Source: Daphnia carinata
Taxonomy: Eukaryota; Arthropoda; Branchiopoda; Diplostraca; Daphniidae
Reading direction: 5' to 3'
DNA length: 64,000 nt
Assembly: GCF_022539665.2 (NCBI RefSeq)
Contig: NC_081338.1
Span: 5,565,243 to 5,629,242 of the forward strand
Shown here: piece by piece, positions 23,267-35,105 of the stretch
Numbering within the stretch: position 1 is the stretch's first letter
How the letters are laid out: the number at the start of each line of letters is the position of its first letter
Notes under the pieces: model-generated
What the model was told of the DNA's origin: nothing
The model's database searches: none
The model's input: only the letters and a program-made list of their open reading frames with translations
Made by a program: the position numbers and the translations under genes

Positions 23267-25430
23267 TGATCCAATTAATTAACGCTTACTAATTTTGAAA
23301 CCTGGATGTCCTCATACTGACTTGATTCAAAGGGGTTGGAGTGAACTGGGTAAGTTGAAGTAAAAGTAGTTTTGAGTGGGCACGCTGGTAATTGCGACTA
23401 CTTAAAGGTCCAATTGCATCTAAGGTATTCAACAAACCTTTTGTGATATTTGTTGATTAAGTCATCTAAAATTTAACGATTTTTCATGCGGGTGGCGTAC
23501 TTGGAACGGTTTTGAACATTGTTATTGGCAATTTACTTAGTTTTATTGGCATTTTACTTAGTATTGAAATTAAATCAACTTTAAATGGACAACTTGATGG
23601 CCAAAAGATAAATAAACTATCGGAATGATTCATGTTTTTATTTTTTAATCAGTGAGGTCATATCGTCATTTTTTGATTTCGCGAGAGATCAACAATTAAA
23701 CTACAAGAATTTTTATCAGAAAGTGTCCGCCAAACAGTATCGCCATCTATTGGTACGACATTCAGTTGAACCATTTTAGACTCGGCTAAGGACCATGTAT
23801 GTTTAAAGTAATGTTTCGTTATTGTTTACTGACAAAAAATTTCATATTCATGATTCTTATTAAATTCAAAATCTAAATGATATACAGTTATCTAGTTTTT
23901 TTTAAATTATTTGAAGTAAAAGTTCTGGAACGGGCCACTGCACCAACTTTTATATTTAAATAACTCAAAAACCATCAAGTCTACATAAAAACAAATTGCA
24001 TATTCATGATTCTTATTAAATTTACAATCCAAATGATGTATAGCTATCTATTTTAATTGATATTAAGTTTAAAGTAAATGTTTGGTATCGGGCCTTAAAT
24101 TTCTATCATACCAACTTTTATAATTTAAATAACTCAAAAACCATCATGTCTACATAAAAACAAATTTCATATTCATGATTCTTATTAAATTTAGCATCTA
24201 AATCGTATATAGTTATCTAGTTTTATTTATATTAACTTTTTAAGTAAAAGTCGAGCTTGGTGTTTTGTCGGGCCTTAAATTTCTATCGTACCTACTTTTA
24301 TATTTGAAATAACTCAAAAACCATGAAGTCTACATAAAAACAAATTTCATATTCGTGATTCTTACTAAATTTCCAACCTAAATCATGTATAGTTATCTTG
24401 TTTTATTGACATTATTATTTTGAAGTAAAAGTTGTTGACCGGGGCCTAAAATGTCTATTGTACCTACCTTTATATTTAAAATAACTGAAAACCCACAAAG
24501 TCTACAATAAAACAAATTTCATATTCATGATTCTTACTAAATTTACAATCTAAATGATGTATAGTTATCTAGTTTTATTGATATTAAGTTTAAAGTGTAT
24601 GTTTGGCATCAGGCCTTAAATTTCTATCATACCAACTTTTATAATTTAAATAACTCAAAAACCATCATGTCTACATAAAAACAAATTTCATATTCATGAT
24701 TCTTATTAGATTTAGCATCTAAATCGTATATAGTTATCTAGTTTTATTTATATTAACTTTTTAAGTAAAAGTCGGGCTTGGTGTTTTGTCGGGCCTTAAA
24801 TTTCTATCGTACCTTCTTTTATATTTGAAATAACTCAAAAACCATGAAGTCTACATGAAAACAAATTTCATATTCGTGATTCTTACTAAATTTCCAACCT
24901 AAATCGTATACAGTTATCTTGTTTTATTGACATTATTGTTTTGAAGTAAAATTTGTGGGCCGGGGCCTAAAATGTCTATTGTACCTATATATATTTGAAA
25001 TAACTCAAAAACCATGAAGTCTACAAAAAAACAAATTTCATATTCTTGGTTCTTGAAAATGAAACTAAAAATTTTGAATAATACAACGTTTAATTACATT
25101 ACTTTTTTAAAATGTTTTCCGTTTTCCAATAGGCAACGTTGCAGGAGGGGGGAGGGGGTCGCTTGCTTCTGAAGTACCGGACTTATTCCCGCATTTTTCG
25201 CCGCCATTGTGGTCGATGCATTTGCTAGATATTGTTTGCCGCCATTCTGAAAATCGTCCCTGTTAGAGACTCTTGTGCAGATATTGCGTTGGATCTTAAA
25301 ACATTCTGGTAATATGTTTGTGATAATTCTTCATTATCCTACTGCTACTTGCTTGGCTAATTGTCTTTTTCAGAATTCTTCTTGTCAGATTTGATTATCC
25401 GATTTTTGAGAAAATAGAAAAAAATCTAAG

Positions 25431-25718
25431 GGCATCGTCTGTGGGAAACGCTTTAAAAATTTTGATAAATTCGTCCTTCAGGTAAGCCATTTCTCGAAAC
25501 TGTATGTTGTGATTTAAAAATATCCATTGGGTCTGCTTTAGGTTACAGGAAAAGATGTACCTCAATACACAACACCATTCGCAGAAGCCTGCCTGTGCCA
25601 TCTACTACTTCAAAGCTTTAAAAATTCTGGCTACATAAAACCAACAAGTGTTCGGAAAGCTTCAGTTACAGGTATTCTTGCCAAAAGATATTTAATTGCA
25701 CGGGCTCCGGCAAAACAG
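25431..25718 (+). pseudogene. vasa-like exons, junction of array copies 4/5
   Basis: Same structure. A private change GTTCGGAAAG replaces GTTCAGAAAG just after the Q motif (25,653), changing the codon after V from Gln to Arg. Confidence 0.8.
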
Positions 25719-27881
25719 TGATCCAATTAATTAACGCTTACTAATTTTGAAACCTGGATGTCCTCATACTGACTTGATTCAAAGGGGTTGGAGTGAACTG
25801 GGTAAGTTGAAGTAAAAGTAGTTTTGAGTGGGCACGCTGGTAATTGCGACTACTTAAAGGTCCAATTGCATCTAAGGTATTCAACAAACCTTTTGTGATA
25901 TTTGTTGATTAAGTCATCTAAAATTTAACGATTTTTCATGCGGGTGGCGTACTTGGAACGGTTTTGAACATTGTTATTGGCAATTTACTTAGTTTATTGG
26001 CATTTTACTTAGTATTGAAATTAAATCAACTTTAAATGGACAACTTGATGGCCAAAAGATAAATAAACTATCGGAATGATTCATGTTTTTATTTTTTAAT
26101 CAGTGAGGTCATATCGTCATTTTTTGATTTCGCGAGAGATCAACAATTAAACTACAAGAATTTTTATCAGAAAGTGTCCGCCAAACAGTATCGCCATCTA
26201 TTGGTACGACATTCAGTTGAACCATTTTAGACTCGGCTAAGGACCATGTATGTTTAAAGTAATGTTTCGTTATTGTTTACTGACAAAAAATTTCATATTC
26301 ATGATTCTTATTAAATTCAAAATCTAAATGATATACAGTTATCTAGTTTTATTGATATTATTTGAAGTAAAAGTTCTGGAACGGGCCACTGCACCAACTT
26401 TTATATTTAAATAACTCAAAAACCATCAAGTCTACATAAAAACAAATTGCATATTCATGATTCTTATTAAATTTACAATCCAAATGATGTATAGCTATCT
26501 ATTTTAATTGATATTAAGTTTAAAGTAAATGTTTGGTATCGGGCCTTAAATTTCTATCATACCAACTTTTATAATTTAAATAACTCAAAAACCATCATGT
26601 CTACATAAAAACAAATTTCATATTCATGATTCTTATTAAATTTAGCATCTAAATCGTATATAGTTATCTAGTTTTATTTATATTAACTTTTTAAGTAAAA
26701 GTCGGGCTTGGTGTTTTGTCGGGCCTTAAATTTCTATCGTACCTACTTTTATATTTGAAATAACTCAAAAACCATGAAGTCTACATAAAAACAAATTTCA
26801 TATTCGTGATTCTTACTAAATTTCCAACCTAAATCATGTATAGTTATCTTGTTTTATTGACATTATTATTTTGAAGTAAAAGTTGTTGACCGGGGCCTAA
26901 AATGTCTATTGTACCTACCTTTATATTTAAAATAACTGAAAACCCACAAAGTCTACAATAAAACAAATTTCATATTCATGATTCTTACTAAATTTACAAT
27001 CTAAATGATGTATAGTTATCTAGTTTTATTGATATTAAGTTTAAAGTGTATGTTTGGCATCAGGCCTTAAATTTCTATCATACCAACTTTTATAATTTAA
27101 ATAACTCAAAAACCATCATGTCTACATAAAAACAAATTTCATATTCATGATTCTTATTAGATTTAGCATCTAAATCGTATATAGTTATCTAGTTTTATTT
27201 ATATTAACTTTTTAAGTAAAAGTCGGGCTTGGTGTTTTGTCGGGCCTTAAATTTCTATCGTACCTTCTTTTATATTTGAAATAACTCAAAAACCATGAAG
27301 TCTACATGAAAACAAATTTCATATTCGTGATTCTTACTAAATTTCCAACCTAAATCGTATACAGTTATCTTGTTTTATTGACATTATTGTTTTGAAGTAA
27401 AATTTGTGGGCCGGGGCCTAAAATGTCTATTGTACCTATATATATTTGAAATAACTCAAAAACCATGAAGTCTACAAAAAAACAAATTTCATATTCTTGG
27501 TTCTTGAAAATGAAACTAAAAATTTTGAATAATACAACGTTTAATTACATTACTTTTTTAAAATGTTTTCCGTTTTCCAATAGGCAACGTTGCAGGAGGG
27601 GGGAGGGGGTCGCTTGCTTCTGAAGTACCGGACTTATTCCCGCATTTTTCGCCGCCATTGTGGTCGATGCATTTGCTAGATATTGTTTGCCGCCATTCTG
27701 AAAATCGTCCCTGTTAGAGACTCTTGTGCAGATATTGCGTTGGATCTTAAAACATTCTGGTAATATGTTTGTGATAATTCTTCATTATCCTACTGCTACT
27801 TGCTTGGCTAATTGTCTTTTTCAGAATTCTTCTTGTCAGATTTGATTATCCGATTTTTGAGAAAATAGAAAAAAATCTAAG

Positions 27882-28760
27882 GGCATCGTCTGTGGGAAAC
27901 GCTTTAAAAATTTTGATAAATTCGTCCTTCAGGTAAGCCATTTCTCGAAACTGTATGTTGTGATTTAAAAATATCCATTGGGTCTGCTTTAGGTTACAGG
28001 AAAAGATGTACCTCAATACACAACACCATTCGCAGAAGCCTGCCTGTGCCATCTACTACTTCAAAGCTTTAAAAATTCTGGCTACATAAAACCAACAAGT
28101 GTTCAGAAAGCTTCAGTTACAGGTATTCTTGCCAAAAGATATTTAATTGCACGGGCTCCGGCAAAACAGTGATCCAATTAATTAACGCTTACTAATTTTG
28201 AAACCTGGATGTCCTCATACTGACTTGATTCAAAGGGGTTGGAGTGAACTGGGTAAGTTGAAGTAAAAGTAGTTTTGAGTGGGCACGCTGGTAATTGCGA
28301 CTACTTAAAGGTCCAATTGCATCTAAGGTATTCAACAAACCTTTTGTGATATTTGTTGATTAAGTCATCTAAAATTTAACAATTTTTCATGCGGGTGGCG
28401 TACTTGGAACGGTTTTGAACATTGTTAGAACAAGGTGTTGCTGCTACGTCTCATGCCATGGAGCAAAAGCCAGAAGTTGTAATTGTCGCACCCACTCGTG
28501 AATTGGCCATTCTAATTCACCGCGAGCCGTGTAAATTCTCCTACAGTTCGCATTTGAAGTCTGTGATTATATATGGAGGAATTGTCACGAGCTATCAGCG
28601 GTCAAATGTTCTAGCTTGGTGTAATATTATTGTCGCGACCGCGGTGCGATTCAAGGATTTCGTCGACCTTGGAGTATTTGTCTTCTCGGGGGTCAGGTTT
28701 TAAATTTTGGACGAAGATGATCTAAATCATTTGGGGATGAAGCATACCTGATTTTGAACA
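27882..28760 (+). pseudogene. vasa-like pseudogene running from Q motif to DEAD region
   Basis: Exons 27,882-27,932 and 27,993-28,169 repeat the array pair (Q motif present, motif I broken). Here the sequence continues past the array end into the next exon, ~28,391-28,760. That exon reads LLEQGVAATSHAMEQKPEV, then VVIVAPTRELAI (motif Ia), SVIIYGG, IIVATAVRFKDFVD (motif Ib, normally TPGRL-like, altered), then FSGVRF-stop and ILDEDD, a degraded DEAD box. Order and spacing match Vasa. Several stops and lost motifs mean no functional helicase. The acceptor CAG before this exon is mutated to CGG, whereas the minus-strand copy keeps it. Confidence 0.82.
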
Positions 28761-30239
28761 CCAGAAGAAGACGATTAGGAAAGTCAAGTAATACCAAAAG
28801 CGCTGCTAGCAAGGGCTAAACTATATATTGCGTAGATCAAATGGAAGATGATTGCTCAAGTACACAGTGACAGGAAACGGCTCGGTTTACCTTGAGCTAT
28901 GAAAAGACCAGATTATAAGGTTGGTATACTCCGACATACGGTACTGGCATGAAGTACATCAGGAACAGTAACGTATGCAAAACAACTTAAGCTATCGAGA
29001 TGGCATTCCTTTGCCAATATGTTCCGATATCTGACAGTTTTGGATCGCCAGATTGGTCTAATAAATTGGCATCACTTAATATAGTGGTGCTATCAAATAC
29101 CGGGGCGTAATGGCGGTTTCGTATTGAACAGCGGCTGTAGAACTTGCCATGCCGAAATCAAGTTCTGTGCAAATCGTAACCATTTTAAACGGGACGTGAA
29201 ACAGTGACATCTAGCGGGGAAAAGTAAGGTACATGGAACGCCATCTTGTGGTCAGTACTAAAGCTTGTAGTGGATTAAGTCGCATGCCATTGTGACAAAA
29301 AACCGAATGAGGATTTGCAATCACGGTGTAAACCTTTTTGTTTTACGGTTTGCAAGGAAATGACTCGGAAATGGAAGTTATGTGAATATCTATGTTCAAC
29401 AACCATTTGTTAAGTACCAGTAGGTAAGGAAAATTTAATTTGCATTTTGTAATTTTTTTACCAGTTTTTTGCTGAGTGAACTAGCAGTTGTGTAAAGTTA
29501 TTCAAGATAACTGCTAATGGTAGTCCCAAAATCAGAAGAATTTTGTCAGACATCTTTTCTACGTGAACTTTTAAAGGTCTTGTTATACCAAAGGACGCCC
29601 AAAGGAGAAATCAGGCTTCATTAACAATTGAAGTAGTTGACATTTACAACTCCAATGTTAACGTTTAAATGTGATTGTATTTTCTAATTGATTCTAACAA
29701 CCTGGTTGCAAACATTTAGCCATTGTGTTGCAATGAATGTATTTATAATCCAGGCTTTAACACTCCTAAATGCCAAGGTACACATTTGTTTCTACGCTGA
29801 GACGTTAAAGCTGACAATGATTTGGTCAATTTTTTAATGTTTGATTTAAGTACCATTGTAGATGTATTCTCGTTAGAAGTAATTGTAATGTCCTAAATGT
29901 GATGTTATTTAGTGACAATGGTATTGTATGAAGCTTATCATTTATTTTTTATTTATTTGGATTTAGCAACCACCTTTCGATACTTAAAGGCGAGGACCGA
30001 ATGGCACCTTCACTTGGACTGGATCGGACCGTTGTTTGGTCGAATGGCTAGCAGCAAAATTAAACTTTACGTAGGTTAAACTTAATTTATCTGCTCGTTT
30101 GTTGTTTGTTATTCTAAAAAACTACCCTCTTTATTCGACAGGTATTCGTTCGTGCTAATTAATCAAACTATTGCGAATATGTACGGGACGCACGAGGGTT
30201 TGTTTTATCAACTCATAAATGATGAGGTAGCGGAAAATG
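28761..30239. repeat. Left arm of large inverted duplication (no gene recognised)
   Basis: Segments 28,761-28,990, 29,020-29,240 and 29,330-29,960 have reverse-complement partners at ~37,870-38,060, 37,600-37,830 and 37,000-37,560. No convincing coding region is seen. A ~150-bp stretch at 29,970-30,120 has no partner in the window. Confidence 0.6.
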
Positions 30240-31000
30240 GCTTTAGAATAGTCAAAATTTAATGCTGATTCCGAGAAAATTGCTATTTTTTTCATCACAT
30301 GGACCGTTTTGGAAATACATAGGATTGAATAACTTTGATGTGTCACGCTAGCGCTGTAGCGTACTGGCGCGCCAGTAGTTTTTAAATTCGGTATATTTCC
30401 AAAACGGTTGATGTTATGAAAAAAAATAGCCATTTTCTCGGAATCAGCATCAAATTTTGAGTATATTCTGACATTTTCAAGCAATTCCAACAATGATCAA
30501 TTTTTGACGGTTTTTGAGGCAATTTTCCCACGGTCATTTTCTTTGTTTTTCTCCATTTTGTTAAGTTAAATGTCAAATCAAAGCCCATATTCGTGATCAA
30601 CGTTCAATTTCGAATCGGAATAATGTATTTTAAACTAAATTAAGCAAGGATTACGAAAATTAATATCTTTCACACGTGAACCTTATTGCATTTGAAGTAT
30701 TAAAAGTGGAAGTTGCTACAGACCTAACCCTAGCACCGGACGATCGCTGAAACCAAATGTAGAAAACTGAATATCATACCAATAGGTGGCTATAGTGTTT
30801 GGGAGACCGTCTGCAGTAGAAATTCCTGAAACGAAGTTGTTACTCACATTTTATTCGACGCTTAATACTGTTAAATACTATTATTTGGTGCTAACATACA
30901 ATTTAACGTAAAAATGTTGAGGATATATTTTAAGTGCATTTGCCGCTATTACACTCATTCGTATCATTTTCGCAGCCGACTATGTCGGGCTTATTTTGTT
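30240..31000 (-). mobile_element. Foldback (MITE-like) element, copy B
   Basis: Arms of about 70 bp face each other: 30,256-30,325 (with CTGATTCCGAGAAAATTGCT) and 30,390-30,470 (with CTCGGAATCAGCATC). The ~65-bp centre carries TACTGGCGCGCCAGTA. The rest (to ~31,000) matches copies A and C. It interrupts the inverted duplication, since the partner region near 36,890-37,000 lacks it, so it probably inserted after the duplication. Confidence 0.72.
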
Positions 31001-31495
31001 TTATTTATGTGCGACTTTCATTTTTGGTTTTATATTAAAATAAAAGATGGCGCAGATGGACCTATGTTTTTTTAATGACAAGTGAATCAGCAGTGAACTG
31101 TGAAACCCGTGTCTGATTATTTGTTTTATGTGTTACATTCCCAAGAAAAGTATAATAAAATCTCATGGTATGGTTCCTATTTTCGAGTTTTCATTCTTCT
31201 GTGTACTTCAAGTGAATCACATTAAATGGATTATATCTGTGCAAAGATTAGTCAGGTGTCAGCTGCCGTAGCCACAAACTTCTGCAACTTATTACTTTAC
31301 TTTCATCATGCTATTCGATTGTTCGTTGATAGGTATTCAATTTATATTTTGGCAGTCAGAATGCAATGCTTATGATTCTGCTTTTAAAATGTAGCTCATG
31401 AAACTTAAATTGCAAAGATGCTGACGGTGAAGGAAGGTCATAAACAACACAAGTCAAATGTGTTGGAACACCATAATTTCACCTTTCATACCATT
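31001..31495. repeat. Left arm of inverted duplication, continued
   Basis: This is the reverse-complement partner of 36,370-36,890 (for example ACAAGTGAATCAGCAGTGAA and GTAGCCACAAACTTCTGCAA). No gene is recognised. Confidence 0.6.
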
Positions 31496-33010
31496 CATAC
31501 CAGTAGATGGCTATACTGTTTGATGGGTCGTCTGCCAGTATAAATTCATTGTTTACCACATGTAAGCTTGCAGCATTTTTGTTATGATGGCATGTAATCT
31601 AAGTTTTGTAATTTTAGGTGATGGCATTCGCGTTACGTTTAAGTCAAGACCTACTGTACAATGGGATAAATTTTTCGTAGAATAAGTATCTCCTAGAGCT
31701 ATGTGTTGCAGTATCATGCTGATGGTAAAATGTGTATTCAATTTTAAATAACTTTTGAATTTCCTTCTCCGTATGTGCAGTGACGTGACAGTACAGGTTG
31801 GTGGGGTTATCTAGGGATAAACCTTTCCATTCTCCCATCCAATCTGTGAAACAGCTTTGATTGTTCGTTATAACTACACCAACATTCCCTACGTAACCCA
31901 ACAATACAAAACTTACCATTGTAAACCCGAAAGACAACCAGCCATCTCCTTGTTTTAATTTGGTTTTTGCATAGTATCTTGCTGTGCGAGAGAAAACTAA
32001 AAAGTTGTGTCTTAAATTGAATTCGCCGTACATTTTGAAATGTGTTGCAACGTTGCTTGAGTTTTGCGAACCGCCATCAGTCGCCATTTGCTAGTTCATT
32101 GTCGTGTGTGAAACTTGTGGTGTGCATCTGACGGGCGAAATTTTGGAAACATCAGGCAGAATTGGTAAAGTAATACTTGAGTGAATGTTTCGTCAAGAAA
32201 ACATTGTTAACCAAAGACATTGATTCTAATTCTAACAAAAAGATTGTTCCACAAGAAACTTTAATTTGAGAATACCTAATGATATTTGAAACTCCTTTTC
32301 AAATTACAAAATGAATGGCACATTATTAAGAAAAAAATTAAAAAACTATAAGAAGTAATACTTTTCATGCTGAGTCATTGTTTGTTTCTTTCTAAATTTT
32401 AGGGAATATCACAAGTTGTGAACAAGACATTGTGGTGTCTTTGCCATCATTCTCTCATCTCGATGCCAGATGGCCATTAAGAAGGATCATAAATGTGTGG
32501 TAATATCATTCTTCCATATTCCACTATTGCATTATTCTTTTCCATTAGTTTCATCTCATACCATGAATGCAAGAAGAGTTTATCTGCTTGCGATCATGGA
32601 CGGTAACTCGTGTCCTTAAAAGTAAGCACGACAGGCACATGGAGATATTGGTTATTGCTTCCTTCCTTCTTTTTAAAAAAGGCATCAAGTCAAACTGCTC
32701 AACCCTGCAGTCAGGCTTTGTGCTTTTTTAAAATTAGAATTTATGAAATAAACAAAGCTTGTCATTTCAATCATGTCAGGATTGTGGAGACAAACATTGT
32801 GGTTCATTTCCTTGGTTAGGCAAGGCGTTCAATAATCCTTGGTGTTACAACAATTTTTAAAATCATTTTTAATAAAAAAATTTTCATTCACGACATTTGC
32901 AGATCCTGAGCACTGAGAAAAGATTGTTGCTGATATAGAGTTTTGTAAAGATGGATCCCACAGTCCACGACAGAAAGAAGTAGGACAGAAAATTCCATCT
33001 TCATCGAAAA
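31496..33010. repeat. Duplicated block, partner of 39.2-42.15 kb (inverted)
   Basis: 31,496-31,700 pairs with ~42,000-42,150. 31,750-31,850 pairs with ~41,815-41,910. 32,070-32,600 pairs with 39,620-40,110 and also with 15,270-15,700. 32,640-33,010 pairs with 39,180-39,600. Only the ORF above is notable. Confidence 0.6.
31644..32087 (-). other. Unrecognised ORF with diverged partner at 40.1-41.9 kb
   Basis: A 147-codon minus-strand frame starts MATDGGSQNSSNVATHFKM and contains one hydrophobic stretch (FGFTMVSFVLLGYVGNVGVV) and a charged tail. The partner region keeps the same start (MATDAGSENSSRVATHFKM at 40,085, plus strand) and, 1.7 kb on, a match to WMG-KGLSLDNPTN. The frame also contains a good donor (ATG|GTAAGT) and acceptor (TTTCACAG) 73 bp apart, so the hydrophobic stretch may be a read-through intron. 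I recognise no family. It may be the remains of a duplicated gene. Confidence 0.3.
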
Positions 33011-34180
33011 GGGGAGGTTTGCATTTTAAGGTTAGGTTAGAAACAAAACAACAATAAAACTGTTTGCTGTTACCACCTTTTATACATTGTTATCACAAAT
33101 AGGAGCAGTACATATTGGCAGCCATGTAGCTATGTAGTTGCTTTGAAGAATTTTTTCCCTTGTCTGGTGATTGGTTGGTAATGTTGCCCATTCTATTGTT
33201 AACTTTTTTCTCTAGGTTAATGTTATAAAACATTTATTTTAGGACTTTGAATACCTCCTATCCTTATAGCCATGGAACACGTGACATTGACTCCATTTAC
33301 ACTTGAGGAAGCAATAACGAACATATTTGCAACAAGTATTATTTGTGACCATAAAACCAAAAATTGTTTATTTTTTAAAGCACCTATATTTAAAAGACAT
33401 CTAGCGGAGGAATTGCTTGTTACTGAGTACTCTACTGAACTGTCAATTTGTTCGTTGTCAGGGGGCTACATCGAGTTGGTTGCCTCGCGAATTGGAAATG
33501 TTTTGCCGAATTCCAGGATATCGCCAAGTGTGCCATATTGTCACAATCGTTTTTCTCCTTAGGATATTACCAATGTGCAGTTGAATTCTAAAGGGTAAAA
33601 GCACAAGTTCTTGGTGAAAACTTGTTGTGCAACATACCACGCCATTAATAGCTTATTGAAAAGTTATACTTTGTTTCCAGGTTTTGTTTGATATGCTATA
33701 TTTAAAGAACTGATGTTGGCACCAGCTTGATGGAAAAAAGTCATTTCCAACGTGGTAGGAGATTTATTTAGAATTGCATTAACTTTCTAATTAAACACGA
33801 GAACTTTTGTAGGGTGCAGGAAACTTGGATTTATTTGGTGATAGAGTTGGATGGTTTTTCTGAGGTTGCAGTTTGAAACAACCTTTCAAAGCCTAAATTC
33901 ATCTTCGTAGAAAGGGACTTGTAAGTAAACACGAAGCATTTGTTGCTAACTGTATCTAACCTACATAATTTTCTGTTCCATAGTTAATGTTTTTTTTTTT
34001 TTTTAATAAAGGTGAAAAGTAACACTGGCTCTGTAAATGTTCTTGGTTTGGGGCAAGACATAGAATAAACTGTGATTATTGGATGGAAGACATGGAATTT
34101 CTACACTTAATTCATGTTCCCCAAACGGTATTTAAAATTCAAAAATTGAAGTGCATATCTGGGCTCCCTTCCTTTCCGTA
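33011..34180. other. No gene recognised
   Basis: AT-rich sequence. A 96-codon frame at 33,272-33,562 starts at a good ATG but resembles nothing I know and has no supporting structure. A T-tract lies near 33,991. No partner was noticed elsewhere in the window. Confidence 0.4.
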
Positions 34181-34530
34181 GCCCCGTTTCCCCTTGACTC
34201 ATAATAAGCCCGTAGGGGGTCATGCCCCTACTGTACGGTATATATAAAAATAACATATACCGAGGTTTGGAGGGCTCTGGCCGGAAAGGGGACGTGGGGG
34301 TCCGCTTAGTCCGATGATGTGTTCACGGAGGGCGACGTGGCTACCCACAAATCCGAACTAAAGGTTAATCGCTCCAGTAAAAATGTTCCAAATCTTCGGC
34401 TCTTCTTCCGGCTTCTCTTAGCCAATCACCGGGTAATCTCCCCGGTGGGTCAACAAGGCAGTGTCTCCCCCTGCCTGGGTTGACGGCAACTTTTGAAAGG
34501 GCTATTGTGCCTTTTTAAAGTTGCAAAAAT
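34181..34530 (+). other. Cluster of strong hairpins, possible structured RNA or element end
   Basis: A GC-richer island with successive self-complementary segments: GTAGGGGG/GCCCCTAC at 34,212-34,231; CGGTATAT/ATATACCG at 34,235-34,262; CACCGGG/CCCCGGTG at ~34,427-34,446; GTCAAC-AGGCAG/CTGCCT-GTTGAC at 34,449-34,484; GCAACTTT-GAAAGG/CCTTT-AAAGTTGC at 34,487-34,524. No protein frame fits. I do not recognise the RNA family; it could be part of a transposable element. Confidence 0.4.
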
Positions 34531-34737
34531 ATTTCTAATGTGCAGAGAATTGTCAATAAATTTCTTTTTATAAAATATTTTTTGCAAAATTTGATTCTTT
34601 CAATGTTTGTTTTCGCTGTGTTCACACATTATATTTATCAAGTTTTGTAAATTTAGATTGCACATTTGATCTTTATTGTATTTGCCACATTTGATGGTAA
34701 GCATTGATTTCATTAATTATTCGATTACATATTATTC

Positions 34738-34806
34738 GTATCATGGGATTCGAACCTCAGACCTTCTACATATCATTCAAGTGCTCTACCACTGAGCTAC
34801 TGAACT
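34738..34806 (-). other. Degenerate tRNA-like sequence
   Basis: The minus strand reads TAGCTCAGTGGTAGAGC (perfect D-stem and A box) and later GGTTCGAATCCC (B box). The anticodon and T stems do not pair properly and the acceptor stem is absent, so this is a pseudo-tRNA or SINE head rather than a working tRNA. Confidence 0.5.
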
Positions 34807-34892
34807 GTACATGAAATAATACAATTTTTAAAGCGTATCTACCTTTGCAGTATAAAGAAGGATATTTAGGAAGAAAATTTGTTGTTTGTAAC

Positions 34893-34963
34893 ACTGTAAT
34901 TGGCGTAATAGTAAAGCGTTGGACTGGTATGCTGAAGGTTAAGGGTTCGATCCCCGTTACAGT
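34893..34963 (+). other. tRNA-like sequence with perfect acceptor stem
   Basis: A 71-nt segment has ACTGTAA at its start pairing perfectly with TTACAGT at its end, a B box GGGTTCGATCCCC, and an A-box-like TTGGCGTAATAG. An anticodon loop CTGGTAT (GGT, threonine) can be read, but its stem is mismatched. It lies head to head with the tRNA-like sequence 90 bp upstream. It could be a decaying tRNA-Thr or a SINE head. Confidence 0.45.
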
Positions 34964-35105
34964 TGATAGATATACTTCTAAATAAAAACTCAATTGACGT
35001 AAATATATATATCTTTTATTGTCCCTCCATCCACCCTCAAATCCACCACTAATATTTCCATTTAAAAATACAAAACAAGACATACATACATAAATTACTA
35101 ACTAA

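Larger units (their letters stand above)
15829..28427 (+). repeat. 2.45-kb macrosatellite carrying vasa exons (5 copies + partial)
   Basis: Taking CAGAAAGCTTCAG as the phase mark, copies begin at 15,829, 18,293, 20,748, 23,201, 25,653 and 28,104 (partial, diverging after 28,427). Spacings are 2464, 2455, 2453, 2452 and 2451 bp. The copies are nearly identical over their whole length. Each complete repeat has, in order: the end of a vasa-type exon with motif I, the start of the following vasa intron/exon, unique sequence, a block with CGCCATCTATTGGTACGACA, a higher-order satellite of ~1.25 kb, a G-rich tract, a SINE-derived piece, and two vasa exons. Array-wide identity implies recent amplification or homogenisation. 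Confidence 0.95.

Noticed and set aside
17996-28052. Minus-strand open frame of 62-81 codons (starting MAQAGFCEWCC) recurring five times in the macrosatellite
   Set aside because: It is antisense to the vasa-like exons and intron, and its recurrence follows the tandem repeat rather than protein conservation.
34893-34963. Functional tRNA-Thr
   Set aside because: The acceptor stem is perfect, but the anticodon stem is mismatched and the D arm is weak.
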